A stretch of DNA of 64,000 nt from Rouxiella chamberiensis (GTDB lineage Bacteria > Pseudomonadota > Gammaproteobacteria > Enterobacterales > Enterobacteriaceae): NCBI RefSeq assembly GCF_026967475.1, contig NZ_CP114058.1, forward strand, positions 2,728,001 to 2,792,000. Reading direction: 5' to 3'. Numbering within the stretch: the stretch's first letter is position 1; each line of letters starts with the position of its first letter. A program made the position numbers and the translations under genes. This document shows positions 10,586 to 20,923 of the stretch, in pieces. The notes beneath the pieces were generated by a model that saw only the letters and a program-made list of their open reading frames with translations, was not told the DNA's origin and searched no databases.

Positions 10586-11920
10586 TCAGTACTCCCAGTA
10601 ACTCTCTTCGAGACTATCTTCCCGTTCGGGCAGTCCACGCGTCAGTCGCGGCGAATGCTGATTAAGCACCTGATAACTCACGCGGTTGGCGTATTTACAC
10701 ACCTGGGCCAGCGAGGAGTACGTCAGATAATCGCGGGTATGCTTGCTTGAATTCGGCACTGACATGCGGTGGAAACCGTTGGCGGCAATATCATGCAGCA
10801 AGGCCGACAGTGCGCCGTCACCCGCACCATTGGTGTTCATTATCTTCTCGGGGCCGCCCATGTATGGCGCAATGTGCGAGTAGATTTTCAACGGCTGGGT
10901 GCAGCTTTCGCGGCGCATCGCGCGACTGAACTCATACTGGTTGAATTCGGCAATCGCGCCCGGCAGCAGCGGATGATTGGTCGCGCGTTTGTGCGCCTCT
11001 TCGGTATAGCTTCCCATATACAACCCGCTTGGACCGGCCGTACAAAGTACAAGATCCGCCCATTCGAGCGCAGCGTCAGTCGCCATCAACGGGTCACTAA
11101 AACCGGTCAATGCGCAGCCTTCGTCTTCGTTCATCGCCAAAATGGTGACGTTTTCACGAATAAAATCGCGCCATGCCTTGGGATCTTCGTCAATGACGTA
11201 TTGTGTACCCAACGTCAGCACTACCGGAACCTGATATTTCTTGGCGTAGGCGATAGCCTGCATCGTCGCGTCCGGCATCGGGTCTTGCGCCTCGCCGCGC
11301 AGCAGATAGGAAGTGAGGACCAGCGCCGAAGCCCCTGCAATCACATCTTCCGGAATACTTTCGGGGCGTAGCTGGTTCATGTGGCCCGGGCTGATGGCGA
11401 AAGTGCGCTCGCCGCTCTCGTTAATCAAGGTAAAACAGCGACCCATTGCGCCATCCACACCCTGCAAATAGTCGAGATCGGTGCGGCTCGAGGTGTTGCA
11501 CAGATAGCGATACGCATAGCTGCCGATTTTGATATTGCTGCACATTACGCCCAGCAGCACTGAACGGTCGTCGGCCAGCACGGAGTAGTTGTGCAGCGTA
11601 TTGCCGATAGTGCCGCCTGCAAACTGATGAGTGATAAGCGCCTGGCTGGTCAGCTCGAGATAGAGGCTGTCGGCACGGTTCGTCGTCAATCAGGTTCGAC
11701 TGCCCCGCGACCAAACCGTAGCGCGCGATAACGTCGTCATCCACTTTGGCTTCGATATCGACCAGCGTCTGATCGATGCCGACGATATAAGAAGTGCTGG
11801 CATCCGACTGCGGCTGCATACTTTTTGCAATGACTCGTTAAGCATCGAATCACGCAGCAAAGGATCGCGGGCGCTGACAGGGAAATAGTGTTTGGACTTA
11901 CGTTTACCGGGAAATTTCAT
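10586..11920 (-). CDS. gsk: inosine-guanosine kinase Gsk (two compensating frameshifts)
   Basis: PfkB-family kinase of purine salvage that phosphorylates inosine and guanosine. C-terminal anion-hole motif NTNGAGDGALSALLHD and the SHIAPYMGGPEKIM region match E. coli Gsk. Three overlapping frames carry it. MKFPGKRKSKHYFPV leads to about 11825; the VGIDQTLVDIEAKVDD part follows to about 11680; then the first frame resumes to the stop. An A6 called as A5 (complement of 11822-11826) and a doubled C (complement of 11677-11678) explain both shifts. They cancel, giving 444 residues (E. coli 434). Start chosen at MKF as in E. coli; an in-frame ATG lies 4 codons upstream. Probably intact in the organism. 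Confidence 0.94.
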
Positions 11921-12055
11921 GAATTTGGGCACGAGCTGAGGATATATCGGGGGATAATACCATACGCGAACGGGTGATTCAGGGGAGTTGTCTTTTGGCC
12001 CTCAATCATTTGGCTGGCAGCATTCGCCAACCAAATGATGAGTCGCCGACGTGGA

Positions 12056-13024
12056 TTAGGACTGGAAGTGTTGAGCCACCAGTTGCTGCATCATGTCGAT
12101 GTGATCGGGGCGATCGTTAAGTGCATCAATATATTCAAATTTCTCGCCGCCTGCGTGCAGGAACAGCTCACGGTTTTCACCGTTGATCTCTTCGATGGTT
12201 TCCAGACAGTCGGCGGAGAAGCCGGGACACACAATCTGGATATGCTTGATGCCCTGCGCAGGCAAGCCTTTCATGGTTTCATCCGTGAACGGCGTCAGCC
12301 ACGGCTCGCGACCAAAGCGCGACTGGAAGGTCAGCATGATTTTGCCCGCAGGCAGTTGCAGCGCGGTGGTTAGCGCTTGTGTGGTCACCTGACAGCGCTG
12401 CTGATAATCATCGCCTTCATCGACAAAACGGTTTGGAATGCCGTGGAAGGAGAGCACCAAACGGTCTGGAATACCATGTTTTTCAAAGGATTCGAAGATA
12501 CTGGCTTTCAACGCCGCGATATAGGCAGGATGATCGGCGTAATCGCGGATAAAGCTTATCGACGGCAAACGGCGCTGCTGTTTCAGCACGCGGGCTACAC
12601 CGTCAAAGACGGATGCGCTGGTTGAGCAGGAATACTGCGGATAAAGCGGCAGCACCACCATCTTGGTCACGCCGCGCTCGAGCAGACGACCGATCGCCTC
12701 TTCCAGACTCGGCTTGCCGTAGCTCATTGCCAGTTCGACCGGGGTATCCGGAAAACGCGCCGCGAGCGCCTTTTGCTGGCGCAGGCTATACACCATTAAT
12801 GGAGAACCTTCCTCCATCCATACCGATTTATAGAGCTTGGACACGCGCGGGGAACGGAACGGTAAAATCACGCCCTGTAAAATCGGCCACCAAAGCAGGC
12901 GATTGGTATCCACGACGCGAATATCACTTAAAAACTCAGCCAGAAAACGCTTTACCGCCGGCGTAGTTGGCGCCTCCGGAGTACCCAGGTTAACCATCAA
13001 TACACCGAATTTCGTCTGCATCAT
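12056..13024 (-). CDS. hemH: ferrochelatase HemH
   Basis: Inserts Fe(II) into protoporphyrin IX, the last step of haem synthesis, at the cytoplasmic face of the inner membrane. The catalytic His is in [15 protein letters not shown] and the conserved acidic residue in [25 protein letters not shown] is also typical. 322 residues (E. coli 320). The start is the ATG pair at 13024, with RBS AGGGAA six bases away; a longer frame upstream lacks an RBS. Lies between gsk and adk; aes, which E. coli has here, is absent. Confidence 0.96.
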   Translation of the reverse strand: MMQTKFGVLMVNLGTPEAPTTPAVKRFLAEFLSDIRVVDTNRLLWWPILQGVILPFRSPRVSKLYKSVWMEEGSPLMVYSLRQQKALAARFPDTPVELAMSYGKPSLEEAIGRLLERGVTKMVVLPLYPQYSCSTSASVFDGVARVLKQQRRLPSISFIRDYADHPAYIAALKASIFESFEKHGIPDRLVLSFHGIPNRFVDEGDDYQQRCQVTTQALTTALQLPAGKIMLTFQSRFGREPWLTPFTDETMKGLPAQGIKHIQIVCPGFSADCLETIEEINGENRELFLHAGGEKFEYIDALNDRPDHIDMMQQLVAQHFQS

Positions 13025-13205
13025 GCTGAATTCCCTAAATAATATTGCTAAATTTTTAACACAGGGCAAATGACCTGTCTGAATGCGCCCTTATTGTAAC
13101 CAAACTCGGGCAAATCGGAACCGATAACAGTAAATGGGATTAACAATCAATGCGATTAAGTGGGGATTTTCGAAAGGAGAAGTGAAACGGGGTCGCGAGA
13201 AACAG

Positions 13206-13231
13206 AAAAATAAAGGCGACCGGAGCCGCCT
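13206..13231 (-). terminator. terminator after adk
   Basis: Read on the minus strand, AGGCG (complement of 13227-13231) pairs with CGCCT (complement of 13214-13218), and a U-rich run TTATTTTT follows. It stands just downstream of the adk stop. Confidence 0.6.
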
Positions 13232-13258
13232 CTGAAAACGTCGATGTGGCGCACGGGA

Positions 13259-13930
<672 letters not shown>

Positions 13931-13967
13931 TTATTTAAAAGTCGAAAACAGTCAACCATACCATTGT

Positions 13968-13994
13968 GCGCCCCCTTCCTCAAGAAAGGGGCGC
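13968..13994 (-). terminator. GC-rich hairpin between the DMT operon and adk
   Basis: GCGCCCC (13968-13974) pairs with GGGGCGC (13988-13994), with CTT/AAG extending the stem inward. It sits just downstream of the DMT-transporter stop and upstream of adk. There is no clear U-run, so it may be a Rho-dependent or processing hairpin more than an intrinsic terminator. Confidence 0.4.
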
Positions 13995-14017
13995 GGCAAG
14001 TTGATGATTAGAAGATA

Positions 14018-14905
14018 CTACAGGGCAAGGGCGGCGTGCTTTTTAGCCTGCAAGGTTTGCGAGACAACTGCCAGAATAATGATGCATCCGCCGACGATTG
14101 CATTAATAGTGGGCGCTTCGTGCAGAAACAGGTAGATCCAGAGCGGTGCCAGCGCGGTTTCCAGCAGCAGGAACAGGCCCGCGTTGGACGGCGGCACAAA
14201 ACGTGTCGACAGAGAAATCAGCCCCATCGCGAGAGGGATGACAAGTGCGCCTTCAATCGCCAACCATAGCCACTGCTGCGGATTCAGTGCGCCTGCTGCG
14301 GCCATCAGGCCTCCCCGGCAAACATCGGGACCACGATCGAGGCCAGAATGCCGCCCAGTGACGGCAGCGCCAGCGTGCCACTCTCGACCCGTGAGGCGAA
14401 GATAAAGGCCAGCGCCATGCATACCGCCGTGCCCAGCGCAAAATAGTTGGCGCTAGGATCGGCACCGGTTTGCCTGCCGGCCATCACGATAACAACGCCA
14501 AACATGCCCACAATCGCCGCAATCATTAATGAACGGTCAATTTTGGTGTGGAAGAACAGACGCGAGATTATCGCCGACACAAAGGGGGTCGAAGAGATAA
14601 TCACCAGCACGGTGGCGATATTGCCGCGATTAAGCGCGTTGACGAAGCAGGCCGAGGAGGCGCAGAAGAACAGCACAGGCAGCACGTTTCTGCCGCGTTA
14701 TCCACGGCACGCCCAGCACGGAGCGGCTTTTCGGCACCAGCAGCCAGACGGCAAACACCACTGCCCACATCAGCAGTCCGCGCAATACCACGATAAGCCA
14801 GGAATTATCGACCGCCATCAGACGGATGAAAACCGAATCGGAACTCAGGATAATGCCGCCAAGAATCCCGATCAGGTTGCCGTTTACTGCGCTTGTTCTA
14901 CTCAT
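14018..14905 (-). CDS. EamA/DMT-family transporter (two compensating frameshifts)
   Basis: Last gene of the accessory operon. Three overlapping frames together give a 295-residue drug/metabolite-transporter protein with about ten hydrophobic helices in two EamA repeats (start MSRTSAVNGNLIGILGG; end SQTLQAKKHAALAL). An extra A (complement of the T-run 14687-14689) and a lost G (complement of the C-run 14313-14316) account for the breaks and cancel out. The ATG overlaps the preceding stop as ATGA, so translation is coupled. DMT proteins export or import small metabolites. Here it most plausibly exports whatever the upstream enzymes make or modify; that is inference. No substrate can be read from the sequence. 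Confidence 0.82.
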
Positions 14906-15780
14906 CTTATATTCCATAGTTTTGAAATATCTTCGAAAACGCTACCGGTACAGTTGACCGGGCGCCCTTTCTGACCGCGCGTCCAGCGGGACAGTCGAAG
15001 CGTTTTACTGTGTTCGAAATAGCTGCCGTTGAGCTCTTTCACTTTTTGACGCTGTTCTTCGCTGAAATTGGGAACATGGAAGCAGCTGTAAGGCAGCCCC
15101 GGTTCGCCGATTGATTTCAGACGCTCACCGTCCGGTAGCCAGATATCGATATTTTCGACGCTGGCGACGTTATACGGCTGCCATCCCGGCGTATTCATGG
15201 TTTCCAGCGCTTTTTCGAGCGGTCCATCCGAGACGGTGGCACCTTCGAACAACCGCAATTCGCTCCGTAGCAGCATGCTGTAGTCCTCCGGTCGCACGGC
15301 AATCAGCGACAGACCCACCGCGACCGACGCGTGCTTGTGAAGCGGGGCCAGAAAGATCGACCCGTTTTCGATAAGATCATCGTGCAGATTGGTGGCGAAA
15401 CTGTGTGACGCGTCGACCACAATTCGGTTTTGCAACTCGCCGAGACTGTTGATTTCACCGGAATAAGGATTCACGTGGGTCACAATCTTCACCCCGCTAT
15501 TCTCTTTTCCTTCGCAAATCTCGTGAGGAAACAGCATGTCGATGGGCTGATAATGCTGATGATTGGCCAGACTCAACGCAATGTTCTGTTTATGCAGAAG
15601 ATGGGACAGCATCGCCAACCCGACGCTGACCGACTGCACCATAAACACGTCATATTGTTCGAGATGGTAAACCTCGGTGAGCTTTTCGCGCAGTGCCTCG
15701 CGCAGACCGTTCACTTTTTTGTAAAAGTGACCGCCGCCGTGTAACTGCTGTAGTTGAGGTGACAATGCTGAAGGATCCAT
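14902..15780 (-). CDS. PLP-dependent, aminotransferase-fold enzyme of unknown function
   Basis: 292 residues. The pattern resembles class-V aminotransferase folds: a glycine-rich GGGHFYKKVNGLREAL near the N-terminus, an Asp in VVDASHSFATN that could bind the PLP pyridine, and a candidate Schiff-base Lys in APLHKHASVAVG. The last third is more divergent and I recognise no named family. Start MDPSALS is fixed by TAATG overlap with the NUDIX stop. Its own stop overlaps the transporter start (ATGA). Probably it moves an amino group or a sulfur within a pathway with its three partners. Substrate unknown; the PLP assignment is by motif only. Confidence 0.6.
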   Translation of the reverse strand: MDPSALSPQLQQLHGGGHFYKKVNGLREALREKLTEVYHLEQYDVFMVQSVSVGLAMLSHLLHKQNIALSLANHQHYQPIDMLFPHEICEGKENSGVKIVTHVNPYSGEINSLGELQNRIVVDASHSFATNLHDDLIENGSIFLAPLHKHASVAVGLSLIAVRPEDYSMLLRSELRLFEGATVSDGPLEKALETMNTPGWQPYNVASVENIDIWLPDGERLKSIGEPGLPYSCFHVPNFSEEQRQKVKELNGSYFEHSKTLRLSRWTRGQKGRPVNCTGSVFEDISKLWNIR

Positions 15781-16178
15781 TAGTCGATTAACTCCTTCTG
15801 ATAAAGCAGAGGTAGCACGTTGTCGCGAAATACCGATCCGACACCGACTTCGCAAGGCGGTTTGCGGTAGTTGACCCAGGCAATCTCGGCGATTTCCGAG
15901 CTGGCTACCGGTTGCCCCACAACTTCAACCTGATAAACGTGGTTTTCGATAGCGACCGATTCAAACTCGGCTATCCCGTGAAACAGGCCAAACGGCCTGA
16001 TTTCAGCGGCTTCCACGTTCAGCTCTTCCTTGAGCTCGCGACGCAGGCAGGTCAGATGGTCTTCGCCCAGCAGCGGCTTGCCGCCCGGCGAGATGAACAC
16101 ATCGGTACCTTCCTTGCGGGTCAGCAGCAATGAACGATTGCGAATAATCACGGCCGAACACTTGATGATCGTTTTCAT
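15780..16178 (-). CDS. NUDIX hydrolase
   Basis: 132 residues. A canonical NUDIX box is present (G and G at SPGGK, E at LLGED, then RELKEEL), at about residues 33-56, binding Mg2+ for cleavage of a nucleoside diphosphate linked to X. Start is the ATG at 16178, with AGGAG six bases upstream; a GTG one codon earlier is possible. It lies 12 bp after the PP-loop gene and overlaps the PLP gene by one base, so it belongs firmly to this operon. A role in house-cleaning of an adenylated by-product or in making a nucleotide-derived compound are both possible; neither is shown. Confidence 0.85.
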   Translation of the reverse strand: MKTIIKCSAVIIRNRSLLLTRKEGTDVFISPGGKPLLGEDHLTCLRRELKEELNVEAAEIRPFGLFHGIAEFESVAIENHVYQVEVVGQPVASSEIAEIAWVNYRKPPCEVGVGSVFRDNVLPLLYQKELID

Positions 16179-16190
16179 CACAGGCTCCTG

Positions 16191-16901
16191 TCAGGCAGCT
16201 TCAGCGGAAGAACTGGCAATCTTTTTGGTCAGTGTCAGGCTTTCACCGGACAGGAATTTGACTATGTTAAGCGCCAGCGGGGTTTTCTCGCGCAGGTAGG
16301 CCAGAATCGTGTCGTCGCTCGGCGTGGTGAAGCTGTCGCCGAAGATGCTGACCCCTTCGAGTGACTTGGTGGAAATACCCAGTTGCAGCAGGCGATATTT
16401 CACATCGTCCTGCGACTGGGCGAATTCATAAATAGGCGACTGGTATTGAATCCCGAATTCTTTCATCAGATCGACCAGATACTCTTTTGCCACCAGACGC
16501 TGTTCCGGGAATTCCTGCTGATAGTGGGTAATGCCGTCATTAATAACGTCAATGTCGTGGCGGCGACAAAAATCAATCAGATGGGCGTGAATTGCCAGTT
16601 TTTCACCGAGCAATACCAGGTTTTTTCTATACTTGAGAATATCGCCTTCAATATTTTCGATGGCGATGCTGCGGAAAGTCCCGCTAATATCTTCGACTGT
16701 GTGTTCAACAACCAAATCACCAAAACGGTTTCTAAGCTCTTCGACGCGGTGCGAGAGAATGCCACGATGTAGGGAACAACCACTGTTGGCGGAGTACAGG
16801 TGAACCGGTATACCCTGTAACATGAGATAACAAGCTGCCAACGTACTGTCACGACCACCGGTAAACATCACAAGCTGGGTTTTTACGGATACATTATTCA
16901 T
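16191..16901 (-). CDS. N-type PP-loop ATP pyrophosphatase domain protein
   Basis: 236 residues. The N-terminal [16 protein letters not shown] is an SGGxDS-type PP-loop, which binds ATP and activates a carbonyl by adenylation, as in QueC, ThiI, NadE and argininosuccinate synthase. A second conserved-looking stretch is [18 protein letters not shown] near residue 120. The QueC C-terminal zinc cluster is absent, so it is not a second QueC. Start ATG with AAGGA five bases away. It is the first gene of the operon, diverging from a LysR gene, which suggests that LysR protein controls it. Activated substrate unknown. Confidence 0.75.
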   Translation of the reverse strand: MNNVSVKTQLVMFTGGRDSTLAACYLMLQGIPVHLYSANSGCSLHRGILSHRVEELRNRFGDLVVEHTVEDISGTFRSIAIENIEGDILKYRKNLVLLGEKLAIHAHLIDFCRRHDIDVINDGITHYQQEFPEQRLVAKEYLVDLMKEFGIQYQSPIYEFAQSQDDVKYRLLQLGISTKSLEGVSIFGDSFTTPSDDTILAYLREKTPLALNIVKFLSGESLTLTKKIASSSAEAA

Positions 16902-17105
16902 ATTGATCCTTATTTTTCATTGGAATAACCGGGAGCAAGGCAAAGTGCTGTTGTGTGTAAGTTGTCCCGCCACATACATTCCGACGATTAAATGCGCCAT
17001 CCTGGCGACTCGTTTTGGGACAAGGCCGAGACTAAAGGGTTTTTTATGTGTTAGAAAATGATATAAACAGACAGACGACTTGAAATTTTCTAACAAGGTG
17101 GCGCC
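16902..17105. promoter_or_regulatory. divergent promoter region with nested inverted repeats
   Basis: A 204-bp region between the PP-loop operon and the LysR gene. It holds a perfect 11-bp inverted repeat, TGTTAGAAAAT (17049-17059) with ATTTTCTAACA (17085-17095); a looser pair TTGTCCC (16962-16968) with GGGACAA (17017-17023); and a small perfect hairpin CGCCA-tcc-TGGCG (16995-17007). LysR proteins commonly bind such dyads in shared divergent promoters. Which repeat is the operator is not known. Confidence 0.6.
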
Positions 17106-17978
17106 ATGTCAGATCTCCCTTCACTGCGCGCATTGCATTACTTCAAGCAGGCGGCAATCTTTGAAAGTTTCAGCGCGGCGGCAGAGTCATTGAATGTCAC
17201 GCACAGTGCTATCAGTCATCAAATAAAGAATCTGGAGTCATGGCTGGGCACGCCTTTATTCAAGCGAACAGGCGGAAGAGTTTATTTAACGCAGGATGGC
17301 GAAATATTAAAGAAGTGCTGTGAACAGGTATTTAGAAATATCGAAGCGACCTGCAAGGAAATAAAGACGCGCGAAGAGAACAGCCTTATTATTTCCTGTG
17401 CGCCGAGCTTTTTATCCCAGTGGTTAATACCTCGCATCAACCGGTTTTCACAGCGGCACGAGAATATTGCCCTCACCTTTCAGACCCATGTAAACATTGA
17501 AAATGTTCAGGATGAAAGAACCGATATTCTGATTAAAAGCAACGACACGTCACAGCTTGGCGAAATTGAAGCGACGCTGATTACCGTCGATTATATCGGC
17601 CCGGTGTGCTCGCCCGATTTCCGTCATCGCTTCACTTATGAAACCGATTTTACCACCCTTCCACTGCTGCATGCCGATACTAAAATGAATGCCTGGCAGG
17701 AGTGGGCGCGTAAAACCAATACACGTGGCGACTTTATTTCGGGCAAGCATTTCGACAACCTGACGTTGGCAATTCAGGCCGCGAAAAACGGATTGGGCAT
17801 TATTATGACGCCGCAGATTTTGGTGAAAAAAGAGATTCAGGAAGGCAGCCTGATTGCCCCGCTGGGCTTCGCCGAAGTCGACAGAGCGACCTACATGCTG
17901 GTGAAGCGATCGCGTAGCCAGGAGAAGGAAATCATGCTTTTCAGACACTGGTTATTAGAAGAGGCCAGCCGCGGTTAG
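17106..17978 (+). CDS. LysR-family transcriptional regulator
   Basis: 290 residues. N-terminal helix-turn-helix (FSAAAESLNVTHSAISHQIK, about residues 23-42) followed by a periplasmic-binding-like effector domain, closest in style to GcvA/DsdC regulators (LPSLRALHYFKQAA start; SAISHQIKNLE). It diverges from the PP-loop/NUDIX/PLP/DMT operon across 204 bp, the standard arrangement for a LysR protein that activates its neighbour in response to a pathway metabolite. Effector unknown. Outside the E. coli gene order, so part of the accessory cassette. Confidence 0.9.
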   Translation: MSDLPSLRALHYFKQAAIFESFSAAAESLNVTHSAISHQIKNLESWLGTPLFKRTGGRVYLTQDGEILKKCCEQVFRNIEATCKEIKTREENSLIISCAPSFLSQWLIPRINRFSQRHENIALTFQTHVNIENVQDERTDILIKSNDTSQLGEIEATLITVDYIGPVCSPDFRHRFTYETDFTTLPLLHADTKMNAWQEWARKTNTRGDFISGKHFDNLTLAIQAAKNGLGIIMTPQILVKKEIQEGSLIAPLGFAEVDRATYMLVKRSRSQEKEIMLFRHWLLEEASRG

Positions 17979-18058
17979 CGACTAGCCTCCAGTTTCACTT
18001 AAATAAAAAGTTTAACTTAAGTAACAAGTTTTCGTTAAGTAAGCAGCTTTACTTAAGG

Positions 18059-19933
18059 TTATGCCTGCAACAGCGTGTTCATACGGCGGATGAACTGGTT
18101 AGGATCTTCCAGCGTGCCGCGTTCGGCGAACAAGGCCTGATCCAGCAACAGCTCAACCCACTCGGCAAACTGATCTTCCTGAATTTCGTCTGCGGCGCGT
18201 TTAACCAGCGCGTGCTCGGGATTCAGCTCGAAGATGTATTTCACCTCCGGTGCGTCCTGGCCCGCAGCGGCAAACAGTTTCGCCATCTGGGTGCTCATCT
18301 CGTCGGCACCGGTGGTGACGATGGCTGGCGTGTCGGTTAGACGGTGCGTCAGACGCACTTCTTTTACACGCTCGCCCAGCAGGGTTTTAACGCGTTCAAC
18401 GAAAGGCTCCAGCGCCTTGTCGGCATCTTTCTGCTGTTCGTTTTCTTCGTCGGCCAGTTTGTCGAGCGATTCATCGGCCTTGCTGACAGACTGGAAGGTC
18501 TTGCCGTCAAACTCGGTCAGGTAGCTCATCATCCACTCGTCGATGCGGTCGGAGAGCAGCAGCACTTCAATGCCTTTCTTGCGGAACAGCTCAAGGTGCG
18601 GGCTGTTTTTCGCGGCGGCATAGCTGTCGGCCGTGATGTAGTAAATCTTGTCCTGACCTTCCACCATGCTGGCGACGTACTCTTCCAGAGACAAGGTCTG
18701 ATCGGACGAGTCGTTGCGCGTGCTGGCAAAACGCAGCAGCCTGGCGATGGTTTCTTTGTTGCTGCTGTCTTCGGCCGGGCCTTCTTTCAGCACCAGACCA
18801 AACTGTTTCCAGAATTGCAGATACTGCTCTGCATCGTCTTTCGCCAGTTTTTCAAGCATCTGCAACGCACGCTTGCTCAGCGCAGCACGCAGGTTCTGGG
18901 TCACACGGCTGTCTTGCAGAATTTCACGCGAGACGTTCAGCGGCAGATCGTTGGAATCTATCAGACCCCGCACAAAGCGCAGGTAGTTCGGCATGAACTG
19001 CTCGGCTTCGTCCATGATAAACACGCGCTGAACATAGAGTTTCAGGCCGTGTTTGTGATCACGATTCCACATGTCCCACGGGGCCTGAGAAGGAATGTAC
19101 AGCAGGCTGGTGTACTCCTGCTTGCCTTCGACGCGGTTATGGCTCCAGCTCAAGGGATCGCTGAAATCATGAGAGATGTGCTTGTAGAACTCTTTGTATT
19201 CGTCGTCGGTGACTTCTGAACGGCTGCGTGTCCACAGCGCCTGCGCCTTGTTGATCTGCTCCCAGGTAACGGTATCGTCTTCTTCGTTAAGGGTTTCGAT
19301 TTCAACGGGCAGCGCAATGTGGTCAGAATATTTGCTGATGATGGAACGCACGCGCCAGTTATCCAGGAACTCGTCCTGATCTTCGCGCAGATGCAGCGTG
19401 ATTTCGGTGCCGCGATCGGCTTTCTCGATATCGGCCAGCGTATATTCGCCTTCACCCGCCGATTCCCAGAACACGCCCTCTTCGGCACTCACGCCCGCTG
19501 CACGGGTGCGCACGGTAACCTTGTCGGCCACGATAAACGCCGAGTAGAAGCCCACGCCGAACCGACCGATGAGCTGGCTGTCTTTCGCCTGCTCGGAACC
19601 GACAGTTTGCAGGAAAGCCTTGGTGCCAGACTTCGCGATAGTCCCGAGGTTGTCGATAACTTCATCGCGGGTCATACCGATGCCGTTGTCGCTCAGCGTC
19701 AGCGTCCGTTTTTCCTTGTCGAAGGCCAGACGTACGCGCAGGTCCGCATCGCCTTCATAAAGCTCAGGTTTTGACAGCGCGCAGAAGCGCAGCTTGTCGG
19801 CAGCGTCCGATGCATTGGAGATTAGCTCGCGCAGGAAGATTTCTTTATTCGAATAAAGCGAGTGGATCATCAGGTGCAGTAACTGTTTTACTTCAGACTG
19901 AAATCCGCGGGTCTCTTGTCCTTTCATACTCAT
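18059..19933 (-). CDS. htpG: Hsp90-family chaperone HtpG
   Basis: 624 residues, the same as E. coli. GHKL ATPase motifs are clear: [15 protein letters not shown] with the catalytic Glu, [11 protein letters not shown], and [11 protein letters not shown]. The middle domain has the conserved [10 protein letters not shown], and the C-terminal dimerisation domain ends [11 protein letters not shown]. Acts in the cytoplasm in protein folding. The start is set at 19933, where GAGG lies six bases upstream; an ATG two codons inside is the E. coli start. A heat-shock promoter lies upstream. Confidence 0.97.
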   Translation of the reverse strand: MSMKGQETRGFQSEVKQLLHLMIHSLYSNKEIFLRELISNASDAADKLRFCALSKPELYEGDADLRVRLAFDKEKRTLTLSDNGIGMTRDEVIDNLGTIAKSGTKAFLQTVGSEQAKDSQLIGRFGVGFYSAFIVADKVTVRTRAAGVSAEEGVFWESAGEGEYTLADIEKADRGTEITLHLREDQDEFLDNWRVRSIISKYSDHIALPVEIETLNEEDDTVTWEQINKAQALWTRSRSEVTDDEYKEFYKHISHDFSDPLSWSHNRVEGKQEYTSLLYIPSQAPWDMWNRDHKHGLKLYVQRVFIMDEAEQFMPNYLRFVRGLIDSNDLPLNVSREILQDSRVTQNLRAALSKRALQMLEKLAKDDAEQYLQFWKQFGLVLKEGPAEDSSNKETIARLLRFASTRNDSSDQTLSLEEYVASMVEGQDKIYYITADSYAAAKNSPHLELFRKKGIEVLLLSDRIDEWMMSYLTEFDGKTFQSVSKADESLDKLADEENEQQKDADKALEPFVERVKTLLGERVKEVRLTHRLTDTPAIVTTGADEMSTQMAKLFAAAGQDAPEVKYIFELNPEHALVKRAADEIQEDQFAEWVELLLDQALFAERGTLEDPNQFIRRMNTLLQA

Positions 19934-19998
19934 CAAATACCTCAATCAAACCGTTTGAGTGGTTAAAACGAAACTGTGTTCAAAACAGACTGATTGAG

Positions 19999-20026
19999 AG
20001 ATGGGGGCCAAAGGACAATATTCAAG
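19999..20026 (-). promoter_or_regulatory. sigma32 heat-shock promoter of htpG
   Basis: On the minus strand CTTGAAT (complement of 20020-20026), 13 bases, then CCCCATCT (complement of 19999-20006). This matches the sigma32 consensus CTTGAAA-N12-14-CCCCATnT, and E. coli htpG is a known member of the regulon. It is about 65 bp before the start codon. Confidence 0.85.
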
Positions 20027-20201
20027 AGGATCGCAAAAGGAAATGCGCAAACGCGCGTTATTTGCTTGTTTTGCAGGCGATCGGCCTGTAATGCCGTGCC
20101 GCAGATATAAAAGGATTTTAAAAAGAAGGGGACAGGCGACAACGTTTGAATGCTTTTAAAACAGCCAACGTAGCCAAATAGCTATAGAAAAACTGCCCTT
20201 A

Positions 20202-20316
20202 CGTCATTGAAGTCGCAGCGAGGCGGCAGGCTGGCTCGTCCCCGGGGGCTTATAAAGGCAAGTGACCCGGGTGGGCGAACGAAGCAGCGCCGCTGCGGCT
20301 TCAAGGACCACGACGG
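20202..20316. repeat. intergenic palindromic repeat element (Yersiniaceae/Pectobacteriaceae type)
   Basis: A long imperfect palindrome of about 115 bp directly after recR. The outer arms read CGTCATTGAAGTCGCAGCG (20202-20220) and CCGCTGCGGCTTCAAGGACC (20290-20309); the inner arms are CCCCGGGGG and GACCCGGGTGGG around CTTATAAAGGCAAGTGA. Layout and phrases match, from memory, the dispersed intergenic repeats frequent in Serratia, Yersinia and Pectobacterium genomes. It probably folds in the recR transcript and may help end it. Only one copy is obvious in this window. The rest of the gap (20027-20201) shows nothing clear. Confidence 0.65.
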
Positions 20317-20317
20317 A

Positions 20318-20923
20318 TCAATACTTGAAGGTATGACGTCCGGCAAGGGAATGCGCGAGAGTGGTACCATCTACCATCTCCAGCTCACCGCCAACGGGCA
20401 CCCCGTGTGCAATTCGGCTGGCAACAACGCCGTACTGACCGCACATCGCCGCGATATAGTTTGCCGTTGCTTCCCCTTCGACCGTCGGGTTGGTCGCCAG
20501 AATCACTTCCTGAATGCTTTCGCTTTCAAGGCGCTGCTCAAGCCTGCCCAAACCGATATCATCAGGGCCGATACCGTCGAGAGGCGAAAGATGCCCCATC
20601 AACACGAAGTAGCGTCCGGAGAACTGGCCGGTTTGCTCGATGGCGTGGATGTCTGCCGGGCTTTCGACCACGCAGATCTGACCGTTCTCTTTGCGACGCG
20701 AGTTGGCGCAAATGGTGCAGATATCCTGCTCGGTGAAGGTGCGGCAGTCCGCGCAATGCCCGATTTCGGACATTGCGCGGGTCAACGCCTGTGCCAGCCG
20801 CATTCCGCCGCTGCGATCACGCTGCAGCAGCTGGAAGGCCATACGCTGCGCCGACTTCGGGCCAACGCCCGGCAGGCAGCGCAGCGCCTCCATTAATGTT
20901 TCAAGGAGTGGGCTGGTTTGCAT
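20318..20923 (-). CDS. recR: recombination mediator RecR
   Basis: 201 residues as in E. coli. Helix-hairpin-helix [14 protein letters not shown] (about 18-31), a four-Cys zinc finger (CADC ... CTIC around residues 57-75), then a Toprim domain ([23 protein letters not shown]). With RecF and RecO it loads RecA on gapped DNA. Its ATG overlaps the ybaB stop (TGATG), so it is coupled to ybaB and dnaX. Confidence 0.97.
   Translation of the reverse strand: MQTSPLLETLMEALRCLPGVGPKSAQRMAFQLLQRDRSGGMRLAQALTRAMSEIGHCADCRTFTEQDICTICANSRRKENGQICVVESPADIHAIEQTGQFSGRYFVLMGHLSPLDGIGPDDIGLGRLEQRLESESIQEVILATNPTVEGEATANYIAAMCGQYGVVASRIAHGVPVGGELEMVDGTTLAHSLAGRHTFKY

Noticed and set aside
16191..16901. Second QueC or ThiI-type enzyme
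   Set aside because: The PP-loop is shared, but the QueC zinc cluster and ThiI-specific domains are missing.
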